NCBI GenBank assembly: GCA_012934845.2
Contig: WNNJ02001180.1
Span: 310,001-374,000, forward strand
From: Pomphorhynchus laevis
Taxonomy: Eukaryota > Acanthocephala > Palaeacanthocephala > Echinorhynchida > Pomphorhynchidae
Direction of reading: 5' to 3'
Length of the DNA stretch: 64,000 bases
Made by a program: the position numbers and the translations under genes. This document shows, piece by piece, positions 35,100 through 44,073 of the stretch. Below the pieces are notes generated by a model. It saw only the letters and a list, made by a program, of their open reading frames with translations. It was not told the origin of the DNA and searched no databases. Numbering within the stretch: position 1 is the stretch's first letter; each line of letters starts with the position of its first letter.

Positions 35100-35812
35100 A
35101 TCGTGATCTTGGCATACTTATGCAATCGTCACTTAAAACTAGAATGGATACTGAAAGACGTTGCAGTTCAGCAAGGAAGATGATTTATCTAATTAAAACT
35201 TGTTTCTTGTCAATATCTCCTCAGTGTTTTGCTCGGCTATATAATGTGCTTGTTCGTCCCCATATCGAATATGCTATCCAGGCATCATTCCTTTCTACAA
35301 GAGGTGAAATGAGGGATTTAGAGAGAATTCTACGTCGTGACAGCAAGCTCGTTCGAGGATGTAAAATGATGAGTTATAGCGATCGTTAAACTTCAATAAT
35401 CATGATATCAGTGCAAGCCAGACTACTCGTTCTGGATATGTTTGCGATGTGGTCTATAGTAAATGGGATAGACGGCTATCCTAGTGAATGTGTTGAATTG
35501 AATGTCCGACAAAGTCACAAAGGTCATTATCTCGCGTTACGCGCACCACAAATTGGAAGGTCGACAATGGTATCGCGATTGTCACGCATAGTGAGAAAGT
35601 TGTGGAACGCATTGCCTTGCGACATCATGACTTCGTCATCATTGATCCAATTCAAAGCCATGGTCAACACTTCGATAAGACACGCTGATCAAGGCAAACA
35701 TTGGAAGTTCTTATCCTTGGTTTGGTTGTAATTGATATGTTTGTTGCATGTGTTGTAATGTACGATGAGCGGGCAAAACGGCCTTTTCGGTCAAAGCCCT
35801 GTATATAATAAT
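35100..35812 (+). mobile_element. CR1-like LINE (family B), C-terminal fragment
   Basis: 5'-truncated at RDLGILMQSSLKTRMDTERR. It continues ARLYNVLVRPHIEYAIQASF, one stop, then LLVLDMFAMWSIVNGIDGYP, HLAL-like LALRAPQIGRSTMVSRL and RKLWNALPCDIMTSSSLIQF, ending at 35731. The 3' UTR carries GCGGGCAAAACGGCCTTTTC and TCAAAGCCCTG, which can fold. A TATATAATAAT tail follows and abuts CR1-C at 35813. Confidence 0.85.
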
Positions 35813-36995
35813 TAACTTCACAGATCGCAATCGATTATCTTGGCTAAATCTTTATTCAACTCTAGCTTGAATGCATGAATATTACGAGAGTTAGCAGTCG
35901 TATCAGAAAGTTGATTCCATACCGATACAACTCTCTGTGCAAAAAGTGAGATACGGATGTGGAATAGGCGTAGTGTTCCAAGCATTAAGGAATGTCCGCG
36001 TAGTGAGGGCTGATCTCGCAATCTCAACAATTGACGCAATGGATGATCCTTATTATGTAAAATATTCCATACGAGGCACATATCAGCACGAATTCGCATG
36101 AAACTAAGACTACATATTTTTAGATACCTAAGTCTATCCCTATATTCCAAATGTCTGGCAGTACGGACTAATCTGGTGGCGGAGCGATAAACATGTTCAT
36201 GGCGATTACATTCTTCCTTAGTAATAGGGTAATAGCATAGTGAAGCATGTAAAAGTATACTTAGAATCAAAGCGTTAAAAATGGTCCTAAAACACGAAAT
36301 ATCAACGTTTAAAAGCGACCGACGGAGAACACCAACGACTCGTCTGACCTGTGAGCACACAAAGTCGGTATGCATGCGAGTGCTTAATTCTTGTCGTAGC
36401 CAAACACCAAGATCCTTATATGAGTCAGTTATCGATATGGCTACACCATCAAGGTGGTAAACTCTATGTTGATTATATTTCGATCTAGATATACACATGG
36501 AAGCAAATTTTTTATTATTGAGCTGGAGACCATTGGAAACTGACAATGAATATGCAGTATCAATATCAGCTTGGAGTAATTGACCATCTTTATTTGACTC
36601 GACTGAACACCAAATCTTAAGGGCCATCAGCGCATCGAGATTTTACATGTGAGAGCATGTCATTGATGTATATGCTGAACAGTGTGGGCCCTATGACAGA
36701 CACTTAAGGGACGCCACAATTCAAAGGAAAACGATTAGACAAAGTACATAACAGTATCTGTTAGAAAAATACTCCTTGATCTACCATATGTCAGTCCAAT
36801 CCAATATTGATAAGCTTTTTGATCAAATGAGCGTGTATTATAGTGTCAAAAGCCTATAAAAAATCAAAGAAAATGACACCGAAATGAGCACCTTAATCCA
36901 GACAGTGCATCCAATGGTCGTGAGATATCATTAAATTAGTAGTTGTGGAATGACCCTTGCAAAAGCCGTGTTGAGTATAAGAATTAATATATAAG
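35813..36995 (-). mobile_element. CR1-like LINE (family C), RT to C-terminus
   Basis: On the minus strand the RT middle region is decayed (36990-36640; FDTIIHAHLIKKLINIGLDW is readable). A clean 269-codon frame (36627-35818) follows with QADIDTAYSLSVSNGLQLNN, DSYKDLGVWLRQELSTRMHT, LRGHSLMLGTLRLFHIRISL and FAQRVVSVWNQLSDTTANSR. The last 500 bp are nearly identical to the plus-strand fragment at 38078-38579, with differences such as K/E and A/P near the ends, giving a large inverted repeat. Confidence 0.85.
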
Positions 36996-37429
36996 ACAAT
37001 TTTAAACCAGTTAAAGACAATTTTTATTATCTAAGACAATTCTTTAACAATTTTTTTAATTAAAATAAATGAATAAAACAAATAAAAAATAATTTATAGA
37101 TAATTTTGGCATCCAATAAATTTAATACTACCCTTTGAAGTAATAAAAATTTTATATTCCTTACATAATAATTCTATAAAAAATTATGAATATTATTTTG
37201 GTTTAAGGCCTTGTCATGCAAGACTGACTTGACATAGAATACGCAATCAATAATGAACTGCTATGTTGGGTTGATAAAATGCAGACAACCTTATAACACA
37301 ACAATTTCCTTGAAGACAACTAATCTTTTCCATTAAGTTTATTCATTGTTCATGCAATAATCAAATGAATTTTTATTGTCCTTACTAATCCCCGCAAATT
37401 AACATCAGAACATCCTTGATGTTAATACG
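36996..37429. other. AT-rich spacer
   Basis: No gene recognised. Confidence 0.4.
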
Positions 37430-37790
37430 GGTTTTCAAAGATATTTTGTAAATAAGAAATCATTATTACTGTATTGACTATAGTCCGCACATCGTTATTC
37501 TTCATAAGCCAGGTTTCAGAACTGTTCAGCCATTGCACTTTCGTATAATGGTTGTATGAACTATTCCTCTTGCTTATGTGAGTGACCGCACGTACGAGGA
37601 TCCCAGATATTCTTCGAAACTTTAACCAGACTGTCTTCATAAGAGCTATAACTGATGTGCTTGTAATTGCTTGGCCGTTAATGTTGTTGCCTAGATAGGA
37701 AAATGCACAAACTCTAGAACTAGTCACCACGGATTTTGGGCAAACTTGATATACTATTAAAATTCGTTGTACAGCCGACACTTATTATTA
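37430..37790 (-). mobile_element. LINE RT-connection fragment, family uncertain
   Basis: A 119-codon minus-strand frame reads FSYLGNNINGQAITSTSVIA, FRRISGILVRAVTHISKR and WLNSSETWLMKNNDVRTIVN. The pattern YLG...R...L......K...Y......LLYGSETW fits the region after the RT active site in RTE/R1-like LINEs. Nothing else of the element is left. Confidence 0.4.
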
Positions 37791-37836
37791 TCAAATTGAC
37801 CAGCATGATTAAATCGATACAATTTTAATATTGTCC

Positions 37837-38077
37837 ATGTAATAATCAAATTAATTTTTGTTGTCCTTCATCCCCTAATATATTTTCGTAATTTAATTGG
37901 CTCTACTTCTCTGTTGCTTTGAATATTAGGGACCGCTATGTTATTATTTAATTATTTCTGATTACGTTTTGTGTATTCAAATACATGGTATAATATCTGT
38001 TAATCAGGTCATAAAAATACTGAGTCATAGGTACTGTATCACAATACTGAGTGTTGGGTTACAATACTTAGTCTTGG
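37837..38077. repeat. Duplicated block Y, left part (paralogue of 25808-26030)
   Basis: Shares long words with 25808-26030, as noted there. CR1-C begins at the point where block X has CR1-B. Confidence 0.8.
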
Positions 38078-38579
38078 GTTTTAAACGTTGATATTTCTTG
38101 TTTTAGGACCATTTCTAACGCTTTGATTCTAAGTATACTTTTACATGCTTCACTATGCTATTACCCTATTACTAAGGTAGAATGTAATCGCCATGAACAT
38201 GTTTATCGCTCCGCCACCAGATTAGTCCGTACTGCCAGACATTTGGAATATAGGGATAGACTTAGGTATCTAAAAATATGTAGTCTTAGTTTCATGCGAA
38301 TTCGTGCTGATATGTGCCTCGTATGGAATATTTTACATAATAAGGATCATCCATTGCGTCAATTGTTGAGATTGCGAGATCAGCCCTCACTACGCGGACA
38401 TTCCTTAATGCTTGGAACACTACGCCTATTCCACATCCGTATCTCACTTTTTGCACAGAGAGTTGTATCGGTATGGAATCAACTTTCTGATACGACTGCT
38501 AACTCTCGTAATATTCATGCATTCAAGCTAGAGTTGAATAAAGATTTACCCAAGATAATCGATTGCGATCTGTGAAGTT
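38078..38579 (+). mobile_element. CR1-like LINE (family C), C-terminal fragment
   Basis: The frame 38123-38575 repeats the C-terminal 150 codons of the copy at 35818-36300 almost exactly (YRSATRLVRTARHLEYRDRL, NKDHPLRQLLRLRDQPSLRG). It starts at AAACGTTGATATTTCTTGTT and ends with the stop codon and GATCTGTGAAG. The natural 3' flank follows at 38580-38975. Confidence 0.85.
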
Positions 38580-38975
38580 TTACTTTGATTTTCTGTGATG
38601 CAACTTGTAAAGAGTATTTGATTCACTGCTTTGTCTATATAATAATAAACATTCTCAAATTAAAAGAATCCAAATTATAGAAAATCTTAGTATATCAAGG
38701 TATTTACTTTTCTAAACGTGAAAATAGTGATATTTATATATCAATAAGTGATATAATTTTTTAATTTTCATTTAAATTCACATTTCTTTTTACACCATAT
38801 TTGTGTTCAATGTCCTTTATAAATGTGAGATAATGTATGCTATTGGTGTGTCTTAATGCCCGTTAAAAGTTTGACTTTATGTCCGTTATAGTCCTGTTAG
38901 GCTTCCAGTATTCGTCTTTGAGTTTTAAGGTAGGTATTTAAACTCGAATAGAAACAGTAAGGATATATTTATTTT
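38580..38975. repeat. Duplicated block Y, right part (paralogue of 27200-27600)
   Basis: Non-coding, similar to block X throughout. It holds the CR1-C 3' flank and the sequence up to the L2 tail. Confidence 0.8.
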
Positions 38976-39020
38976 GAGTGGCAAATGCGTGTCAATGGCG
39001 CGCTTACAAGCCCACTAATA
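38975..39020 (-). mobile_element. L2-family tail-only copy
   Basis: GAGTGGCAAATGCGTGTCAA, CGCGCTTACAAGCCCACTAA is the complement of the L2 3' hairpin, in the same context as 27600-27645. Confidence 0.6.
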
Positions 39021-39095
39021 ATTTAGCAGAAGAGTTCAGTGTATATATTCAGTCCGTTCGTTAATACTGTTCGTTCAGTTCATTCGTTCATAGGT
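39021..39095 (-). mobile_element. Ty3/gypsy terminal fossil fragment
   Basis: A short stretch of the gypsy terminal minisatellite (CAGTCCGTTCGTTAATACTG, TTCGTTCAGTTCATTCGTTC), parallel to 27655-27745. It is a small remnant. Confidence 0.5.
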
Positions 39096-39185
39096 ATTTA
39101 AACTCGAATAGGAACAATAAGTTCGAAGGTTATCTACATATAATTCGGAGTAAAATATGTAAGCCAGACGCGAAAGAATGACGAA

Positions 39186-39264
39186 TGCCGTTTCGTCATC
39201 ACAATGACTCATCAGTGCCAGATCCCTCCCACTACTGGATGCAGAGGAGGACTGGCAGACGGCA
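39186..39264 (-). ncRNA. Hammerhead ribozyme, type III arrangement (copy A, left arm)
   Basis: On the minus strand: stem III 5' side TGCCGT (39264-39259), then C (39258) as cleavage-site nucleotide. Stem I is TGCCAG (39257-39252) with CTGGCA (39221-39216), and the core is CTGATGA (39215-39209). Stem II is ATGAC/GTCAT-type (39208-39204 and 39199-39195) with loop TGTG, followed by GAAA (39194-39191), and stem III closes with ACGGCA (39191-39186). All conserved positions are present, as in the right arm. Confidence 0.75.
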
Positions 39265-39453
39265 ATCAATGAATGAATCAATGTGAATGATGTACTAGAA
39301 AATTTTCTAGTAACATCATCGAGTACTAAATCAGCACTACAGCTTCACCAAAAAGGATCATTTGCAAAAGAGTCATTGTAGTGCGGATTTAGTACTCTAT
39401 GATGTTACTAGAAAATTTTCTAGTACATCATTCACATTGATTCATTCATTGAT

Positions 39454-39531
39454 TGCCGTCTGCCAGTCCTCCTCTGCATCCAGTAGTGGGAGGATCTGGC
39501 ACTGATGAGTCATTGTGATGACGAAACGGCA
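39454..39531 (+). ncRNA. Hammerhead ribozyme, type III arrangement (copy A, right arm)
   Basis: Self-cleaving RNA fold. Stem III is TGCCGT (39454-39459) with ACGGCA (39526-39531), six perfect pairs. C39460 completes the GUC cleavage triplet. Stem I is TGCCAG (39461-39466) with CTGGCA (39496-39501), extended by TCCTCC/GGAGGA across a one-base bulge. The core CTGATGA spans 39502-39508. Stem II is GTCAT (39509-39513) with ATGAC (39518-39522), closed by G10.1-C11.1, loop TGTG. GAAA (39523-39526) completes the core. Every universally conserved hammerhead nucleotide is in place. Cleavage would fall between 39460 and 39461. An alternative type I reading using GUC at 39533-39535 has no stem I, so type III is preferred. 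Confidence 0.8.
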
Positions 39532-39598
39532 TTCGTCATTCTTTCGCGTCTGGCTTACATGTTTTACAAGAAATTCACGTGGAATGGTCTCACTCTCC

Positions 39599-39615
39599 TT
39601 AAATTCTATGAGTGT
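39599..39615. repeat. Target-site duplication, left (RTE insertion)
   Basis: TTAAATTCTATGAGTGT, identical to 40397-40413. Confidence 0.95.
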
Positions 39616-40396
39616 CTTCTTCTTCTTAGCGTTTATCCCGTATGACGGGGTCCGCTTGCCACGATCGTTGACGCCAAAATGCCTTCTTTGCTGCGTCTTT
39701 GGGCGTGAGTCCGACCATTTTCATGTCCTTAAGAAGGGTATCCATCCATCTTTTCTGTGGTCTTCCTATTGGTCTCTTTCTGTCGACCTCGATTTGAAAT
39801 GGTGCCTGCGCTAATGTGTTCACGTCTGCCCTCATTACATGTCCATACCATCGCAGCCTTGATTCTCTCAGTTTGTCTGCTATGGGTGCTACGCCAAATC
39901 GCTTGCGGATGTCTTCGTTACGGACATGATCTAGGCGAGTCTTTCCTGCGATCCACCTTAGCATTTTGGTTTCCATGCATCCAAGCTTACGTTCTGCTTC
40001 TGCTGTCATTGCCCAGCACTCAGCACCGTACATTGCTACAGGCCGTATTACGCTTCTGTAGAACTTCGATTTGAGTTTGTCTGGCATGCGTTTGTCGCAC
40101 AAAACTCCAGTGGCTGCTCTCCATTTTGTCCAGCTTGCGTTGATGCGAGTGGTGACGTCTTTTGCCACTCCTCCTGTGCTGGAGATGACTGATCCCAGAT
40201 ATTTGAACGCAGTTGTCTTTGGCAGAAGCACGCCATTAACTGATATGCTTACATCTTCGTTCTGGTTCGTCGTCATGTACTCTGTTTTGGCTGTGTTCAG
40301 TTTCAACCCAAACTGTGCCAGGCGATCGTGCCATTGCTGAACTTGTTGCTCGAGGTCATGTTTGTCTTTAGATACCAGCATAACATCGTTAAATTA
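39616..40396 (-). mobile_element. RTE-type LINE, recent 5'-truncated insertion
   Basis: A single intact 251-codon frame on the minus strand (40381-39626) starts just after the RT active-site box. It reads MLVSKDKHDLEQQVQQWHDR, FKYLGSVISSTGGVAKDVTT, MYGAECWAMTAEAERKLGC, MLRWIAGKTRLDHVRN, RESRLRWYGHVMRAD and RPIGRPQKRWMDTLLKDMKM, ending RDKR. This is the classical RTE/BovB C-terminal order. The 3' end is the stop codon followed by a short (GAA)n-like tail (39616-39628). A perfect 17-bp target-site duplication flanks it. Together with the intact frame this implies a young insertion. The endonuclease and most of the RT were never copied. Confidence 0.95.
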
Positions 40397-40413
40397 TTAA
40401 ATTCTATGAGTGT
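40397..40413. repeat. Target-site duplication, right (RTE insertion)
   Basis: TTAAATTCTATGAGTGT, identical to 39599-39615. Confidence 0.95.
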
Positions 40414-40876
40414 AATTTTGTATATTTAAATCTTTAATATTTTCATAAGATTTGTTTAAAAGAACTTACATCATACTTCATAAGGTAAGTCGTTCATTTT
40501 CGTTTAAATGTATATTTCTTTTTATCTTATATGGATATTATCTATACAAAATATTCTTACTGTAATACGCAAAAATTTATGTTCGATTCAAGACTACAAT
40601 ATATTTATATTTAATTTTTCATACTTTGTTAATAATTAGCAAGGAAAAAATTCGGAAATAAAGCATTATGATAATTACAGTATACTTCATAAGTTTGAAT
40701 TTTTAGGTAATAAAATGTATTTTGAAAAATTCTATTAAATAAAGTCGGTTACAACCAATAGAAATCATTTTTATATTTGAATGACTTTTCAGCTTGATCA
40801 CCGTGACCGTAGTTCCTTTTAGACGAATAATATAAGCAGCGATAAATTGCGCAGTCGTATTAGATTTAGCTAAATA
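40414..40876. other. Intergenic region upstream of the AspRS gene
   Basis: AT-rich with no other gene. It should contain the AspRS promoter and 5' UTR, but I see no distinctive element. Confidence 0.4.
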
Positions 40877-42421
40877 ATGGCGTTTTCGGGTCAAGCTATA
40901 GCTAGGAGAATGTTACCTATTAAGCGACTTAGTTTATATATTCATAGATTTATACAGCGAACATGTGGATGTGGCCAGATAAATTCGGCTTTAAAATTTA
41001 AAGAAGTCACCTTATGTGGTTGGCTAAGGCGTAAACGGATGAGTATATTTGGTCTTATCTACGACGCTACTGGACAGTGTCAATTTGTGGTAAACTGTAG
41101 GGACCTTATATCTGTATTGGAAAGCATTCCTTTATTTTCCGTTATTCAAGTAGTGGGCCAGGTAAAAGAACGGCCTAATGAAAATATTAATCAAACAATG
41201 TCGACAGGAAAATACGAAATCGCAACTAAAAGCATAAAGTTAATAAATAAATGTGATATTCCGATTTTGTCTAACCATTTAAGTGATCAGCTGACTTCGA
41301 CAGAACTGGTAAAGAATCGTTTCATGGCATTTCGATCTTCTCAATTTCACAATATAATGAAGAAGCGCAGTGATATATGTTTTGATATCAGATGCTTTTT
41401 TCGTGATCGAAATTTTATTGAAATAGATACTCCTAAAATGGTTAATCCGTCTTCTGGTGGAGCTAATGAATTCCGAGTCACGTCAAATATAAACAAATAC
41501 ATTAAGATTTCGTTAGCACAAAGTCCTCAAATGTATAAGCAATTACTGGTAATTGGAGGTATTGATAGATATTTTCAACTCGCAACTTGTTTTAGAGATG
41601 AGCGCTTAAAATCACACAGGCAATTTGAGTTTACTCAAATTGATTTTGAAATGGCCTATGCTGATGAACAAACAGTACAGCAAATTGTGGAAGATATGAT
41701 AACGCGAATTTTAACCGTTAATATAAAATTTGTCAGGCTAACTTATGATGTATCACTGGACTTCTTTAAAACGGACAAGCCCAATGTACTGCATGTTAGA
41801 GACATTTGCCCAAGAACTAAACTTAATCGGCTTCGTGTTTTAGGGGTAAATGATGATATACCGTTAGGTTTGAGTGGTTGTAATGTCGGATTTATTGGAA
41901 ACAATGGTGATTCTACAATAATTTACGGTCATTTGCATGATAATTGGACAGATGAATTGAAACATTGTCCGAATAGTATGTTAGTGCTGTCCGAAGAGAA
42001 AATCGACTGGAATGATGATATGCGAAATACAATGATTTGGATAGTTGAAAGACCCTTATACAAAATATCAAAGAACAAACTCGTTAGCGATCATCATCCT
42101 TTTACCGCTCCGAAAACTAATAATTATGTCAATGATATAACCAGTAGAGCAAGATCATTTGATCTTGTCTGGTGTGGTGTAGAGATAGGCGGAGGAAGTG
42201 TTAGAATCATTTCAGAATACGATCAAAAAATAGTCATTAAAGATATGTTAAAATATGAATTACAGCCTTTTCAACAATTATTGAAAGCACTGAAATCAGG
42301 AGCTCCACCACATGCTGGATTCGCACTGGGTCTTGATCGCTTTTTGCAAATATATTTTGGAACCGAAAGTATTCGAGATGTTGTTGCCTTTCCTAGGACA
42401 GGAGATGGAGTTTTGTACTAA
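40877..42421 (+). CDS. DARS2: Mitochondrial aspartyl-tRNA synthetase (bacterial type), single exon
   Basis: Charges mitochondrial tRNA-Asp with aspartate (class II synthetase, dimer, matrix). Residues 1-30 are basic and hydroxylated without acids, fitting a targeting peptide. The OB-fold anticodon-binding domain follows (about 35-120; TCGCGQINSALKFKEVTLCG, LIYDATGQCQFVV). The catalytic core has FFRDRNFIEIDTPKM, LAQSPQMYKQLLVIGGIDRY, motif 2 CFRDERLKSHRQFEFTQIDF, DHHPFTAP, YDLV-like FDLVWCGVEIGGGSVRI and motif 3 GFALGLDRFLQIYFG, then ESIRDVVAFPRT at the C-terminus. The bacterial insertion domain between motifs 2 and 3 is short, so the protein has 514 residues against roughly 590 in bacteria and about 645 in human DARS2. 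The start at 40877 is the first ATG of the frame. No intron interrupts it. An AATAAA follows at 42512. Confidence 0.93.
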   Translation: MAFSGQAIARRMLPIKRLSLYIHRFIQRTCGCGQINSALKFKEVTLCGWLRRKRMSIFGLIYDATGQCQFVVNCRDLISVLESIPLFSVIQVVGQVKERPNENINQTMSTGKYEIATKSIKLINKCDIPILSNHLSDQLTSTELVKNRFMAFRSSQFHNIMKKRSDICFDIRCFFRDRNFIEIDTPKMVNPSSGGANEFRVTSNINKYIKISLAQSPQMYKQLLVIGGIDRYFQLATCFRDERLKSHRQFEFTQIDFEMAYADEQTVQQIVEDMITRILTVNIKFVRLTYDVSLDFFKTDKPNVLHVRDICPRTKLNRLRVLGVNDDIPLGLSGCNVGFIGNNGDSTIIYGHLHDNWTDELKHCPNSMLVLSEEKIDWNDDMRNTMIWIVERPLYKISKNKLVSDHHPFTAPKTNNYVNDITSRARSFDLVWCGVEIGGGSVRIISEYDQKIVIKDMLKYELQPFQQLLKALKSGAPPHAGFALGLDRFLQIYFGTESIRDVVAFPRTGDGVLY

Positions 42422-42511
42422 ATTTGTTTTGTTATCTTACCTTTTTTAAAAGTAAACGATCATATCTTTACAATTCTGTACACAATTACATAAGTATTTT
42501 ATGCCTGGTTT

Positions 42512-42517
42512 AATAAA
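42512..42517 (+). terminator. Polyadenylation signal of the AspRS gene
   Basis: AATAAA 91 bp after the stop codon, followed by GTGTTTTTTATTTT, a GT/T-rich downstream element. Confidence 0.6.
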
Positions 42518-42579
42518 GTGTTTTTTATTTTAAAAATAAGTCATAAACTAGTTTTGTTATTTACAAGAAATTCAATTTT

Positions 42580-42690
42580 TGTCAAAAAGACTTTTATTTA
42601 CTTCATCATAGTCCTCACAATAAGGACTTTTATTTACTTCGAAGTCTTCAAAGTGAGGATTTTTATTTACTTCGCATTATTGATTTACGC
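42580..42690. repeat. Imperfect minisatellite, three units of about 35 bp
   Basis: The word GACTTTTATTTACTTC (or GATTTTTATTTACTTC) recurs three times, at about 42589, 42627 and 42659, with CTTCAAAGTGAGG/CCTCACAATAAGG linkers. Confidence 0.7.
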
Positions 42691-42815
42691 CATCAGTAAA
42701 TTTGAAGCAATTAATTTCTGTTTGAAAGATATGAAACACAAAAAAAACAACTAAAATAAAGGCTATAAAGGATACAATGTTCATGAACCAATCATATTAA
42801 ATCAAATATTCATTT

Positions 42816-43007
42816 AAAATAGTTGATAATGATCCATTATTGATAAAGAATTATTGGAGTTGGATCAAAGAAAATAGGAAATTTTTATTGATATTTCGCT
42901 GACTTTTGTTAGCATCATCAGAAAATTTTTTGGAGATACTAACAGAGGTTAGCGAAATATCAATAAAAAATTTTCTTCTTTTCTTTGATCCAGCTCCAAT
43001 AATTCTT
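42816..43007 (+). repeat. Foldback element with Penelope-like stem motif (copy 2)
   Basis: The core is a 163-bp inverted repeat (42845-43007) with termini AAGAATTATTGGAGTTGGAT and ATCCAGCTCCAATAATTCTT. Inner arms carry GATATTTCGCTGAC and GGTTAGCGAAATATC. The left extension ATAGTTGATAATGATCCATT is shared with the other copies. Reading the left arm on the minus strand gives CTGATGATGCTAAC, a loop, GTCAGC and GAAATATC. Confidence 0.7.
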
Positions 43008-43024
43008 ATGAATTTAGATCATAA

Positions 43025-43188
43025 CTCATCAAAAAGCAATCTCTCGACTCCTCACTGCCATCTTCGTACCGTCCTATTTCACTTCTCCCAACCCTCTCTA
43101 AACTCCTTGAGCGTCTCGTTCTTAAGCAAGTTAATACATATCTCTATTCCTCTAACTTATTTCCTCCTTTCCAAGCCGCTTTTCACTC
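43025..43188 (+). mobile_element. L2 LINE internal RT fragment
   Basis: CTCATCAAAAAGCAATCTCT through TTTCCAAGCCGCTTTTCACT matches 60060-60225 nearly base for base (encoding the SSYRPISLLPTLSKLLERL region). It has neither a 5' start nor a 3' tail. An internal piece like this is more likely left by rearrangement or deletion than by insertion. It abuts the foldback element. Confidence 0.85.
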
Positions 43189-44073
43189 AATGATTATTAT
43201 TTGCTGAATAAATAATCGGTAAGTTATAAAAGAAATTAATAAAAAAGAAATAAGTTAGATTATTTTTTTAATTTCAATTTTTTAAACCAAGACAACGAAA
43301 CAAAAATACATTAAATCGAGATAAATCAGCAGTAAATTTCGTTTAAAATTAAAAAGCCTGGAATTGATAACTTTGTATTTTATAATTAAACTAAATATTG
43401 AACCATTTGTTTCTAGAATTTCATTTCAGATACGTTTTTTCTTCTCAACTACACTCTTTGCGTATTGCTGTACAGTTAATCCATTTAAACTAAATGAGTA
43501 AAAATAACAAACAATATGGCTAAATCAGAAATTAAAACTATATGATCATATAATTTATATAATATTATATAAATGTTATAATTTATATAATATTATAATG
43601 CTATATAATTTGTATTAATTTTGCATATATAGATATTAGTCTACTTATATTTATATAAACTTTTATTAAAAGTCATAAAATGCGACTTTTAATTATTGGA
43701 GTAAATTGCATTTATAAATAAATTTACAAAAATAATTTATAAATTCAATATTTTAAAATTTATAAATATTCATTTATATTTATTTATTTATATCTTAAAC
43801 TCGAAAATCTTAAGCCATCACAATTAACGAACTTGCAAAATGTGTAATGTTTATTCGATAACGGGAATCCTAATAACTTTATCAAATTATATTAAGTACT
43901 TTATAAAGTACTTTAATTTGAATTACTAAATTTAAATTTTATGATCTCAAGAGCAGTTATCTACAATACGTTTTTATTATCAATAAAACACTTACCATCG
44001 GTAATTGTTTATAATCAAATAAACATTTATCAAAAGTAATAGTCAAGCAAATAACGGACAATGTTCTAACAAA
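43189..44073. other. AT-rich intergenic sequence
   Basis: Very AT-rich, no gene recognised. AATATTATATAAATGTTATA-like words near 43555-43620 are locally repetitive. Confidence 0.45.

Larger units (their letters stand above)
39150..39567. mobile_element. Palindromic hammerhead-bearing (retrozyme-like) element, copy A
   Basis: Two arms of about 190 bp (39150-39341 and 39379-39567) are inverted copies with only a few differences, separated by 37 bp. The outer ends read GTAAAATATGTAAGCCAGAC and its counterpart. Each arm holds one hammerhead ribozyme on its own sense strand and a 20-bp palindrome (TACTAGAAAATTTTCTAGTA). The left arm (minus sense) continues through the spacer to about 39369 with sequence also found in copy B (TTTTTGGTGAAGCT). 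No protein is encoded. The right end lies only 32 bp from the RTE insertion's target-site duplication. Confidence 0.75.

Noticed and set aside
39523-39540. Type I hammerhead reading using GUC at 39533-39535
   Set aside because: The three-pair stem III would work but the sequence after the cleavage site does not pair with the sequence before CTGATGA; the type III reading pairs throughout.
42880-42925. Hammerhead in the foldback element (CTGATGA on the minus strand)
   Set aside because: An unpaired base sits between the core and stem II, the stem has a mismatch and no cleavage triplet lies where stem I or III would need it; kept as a Penelope-like motif only.
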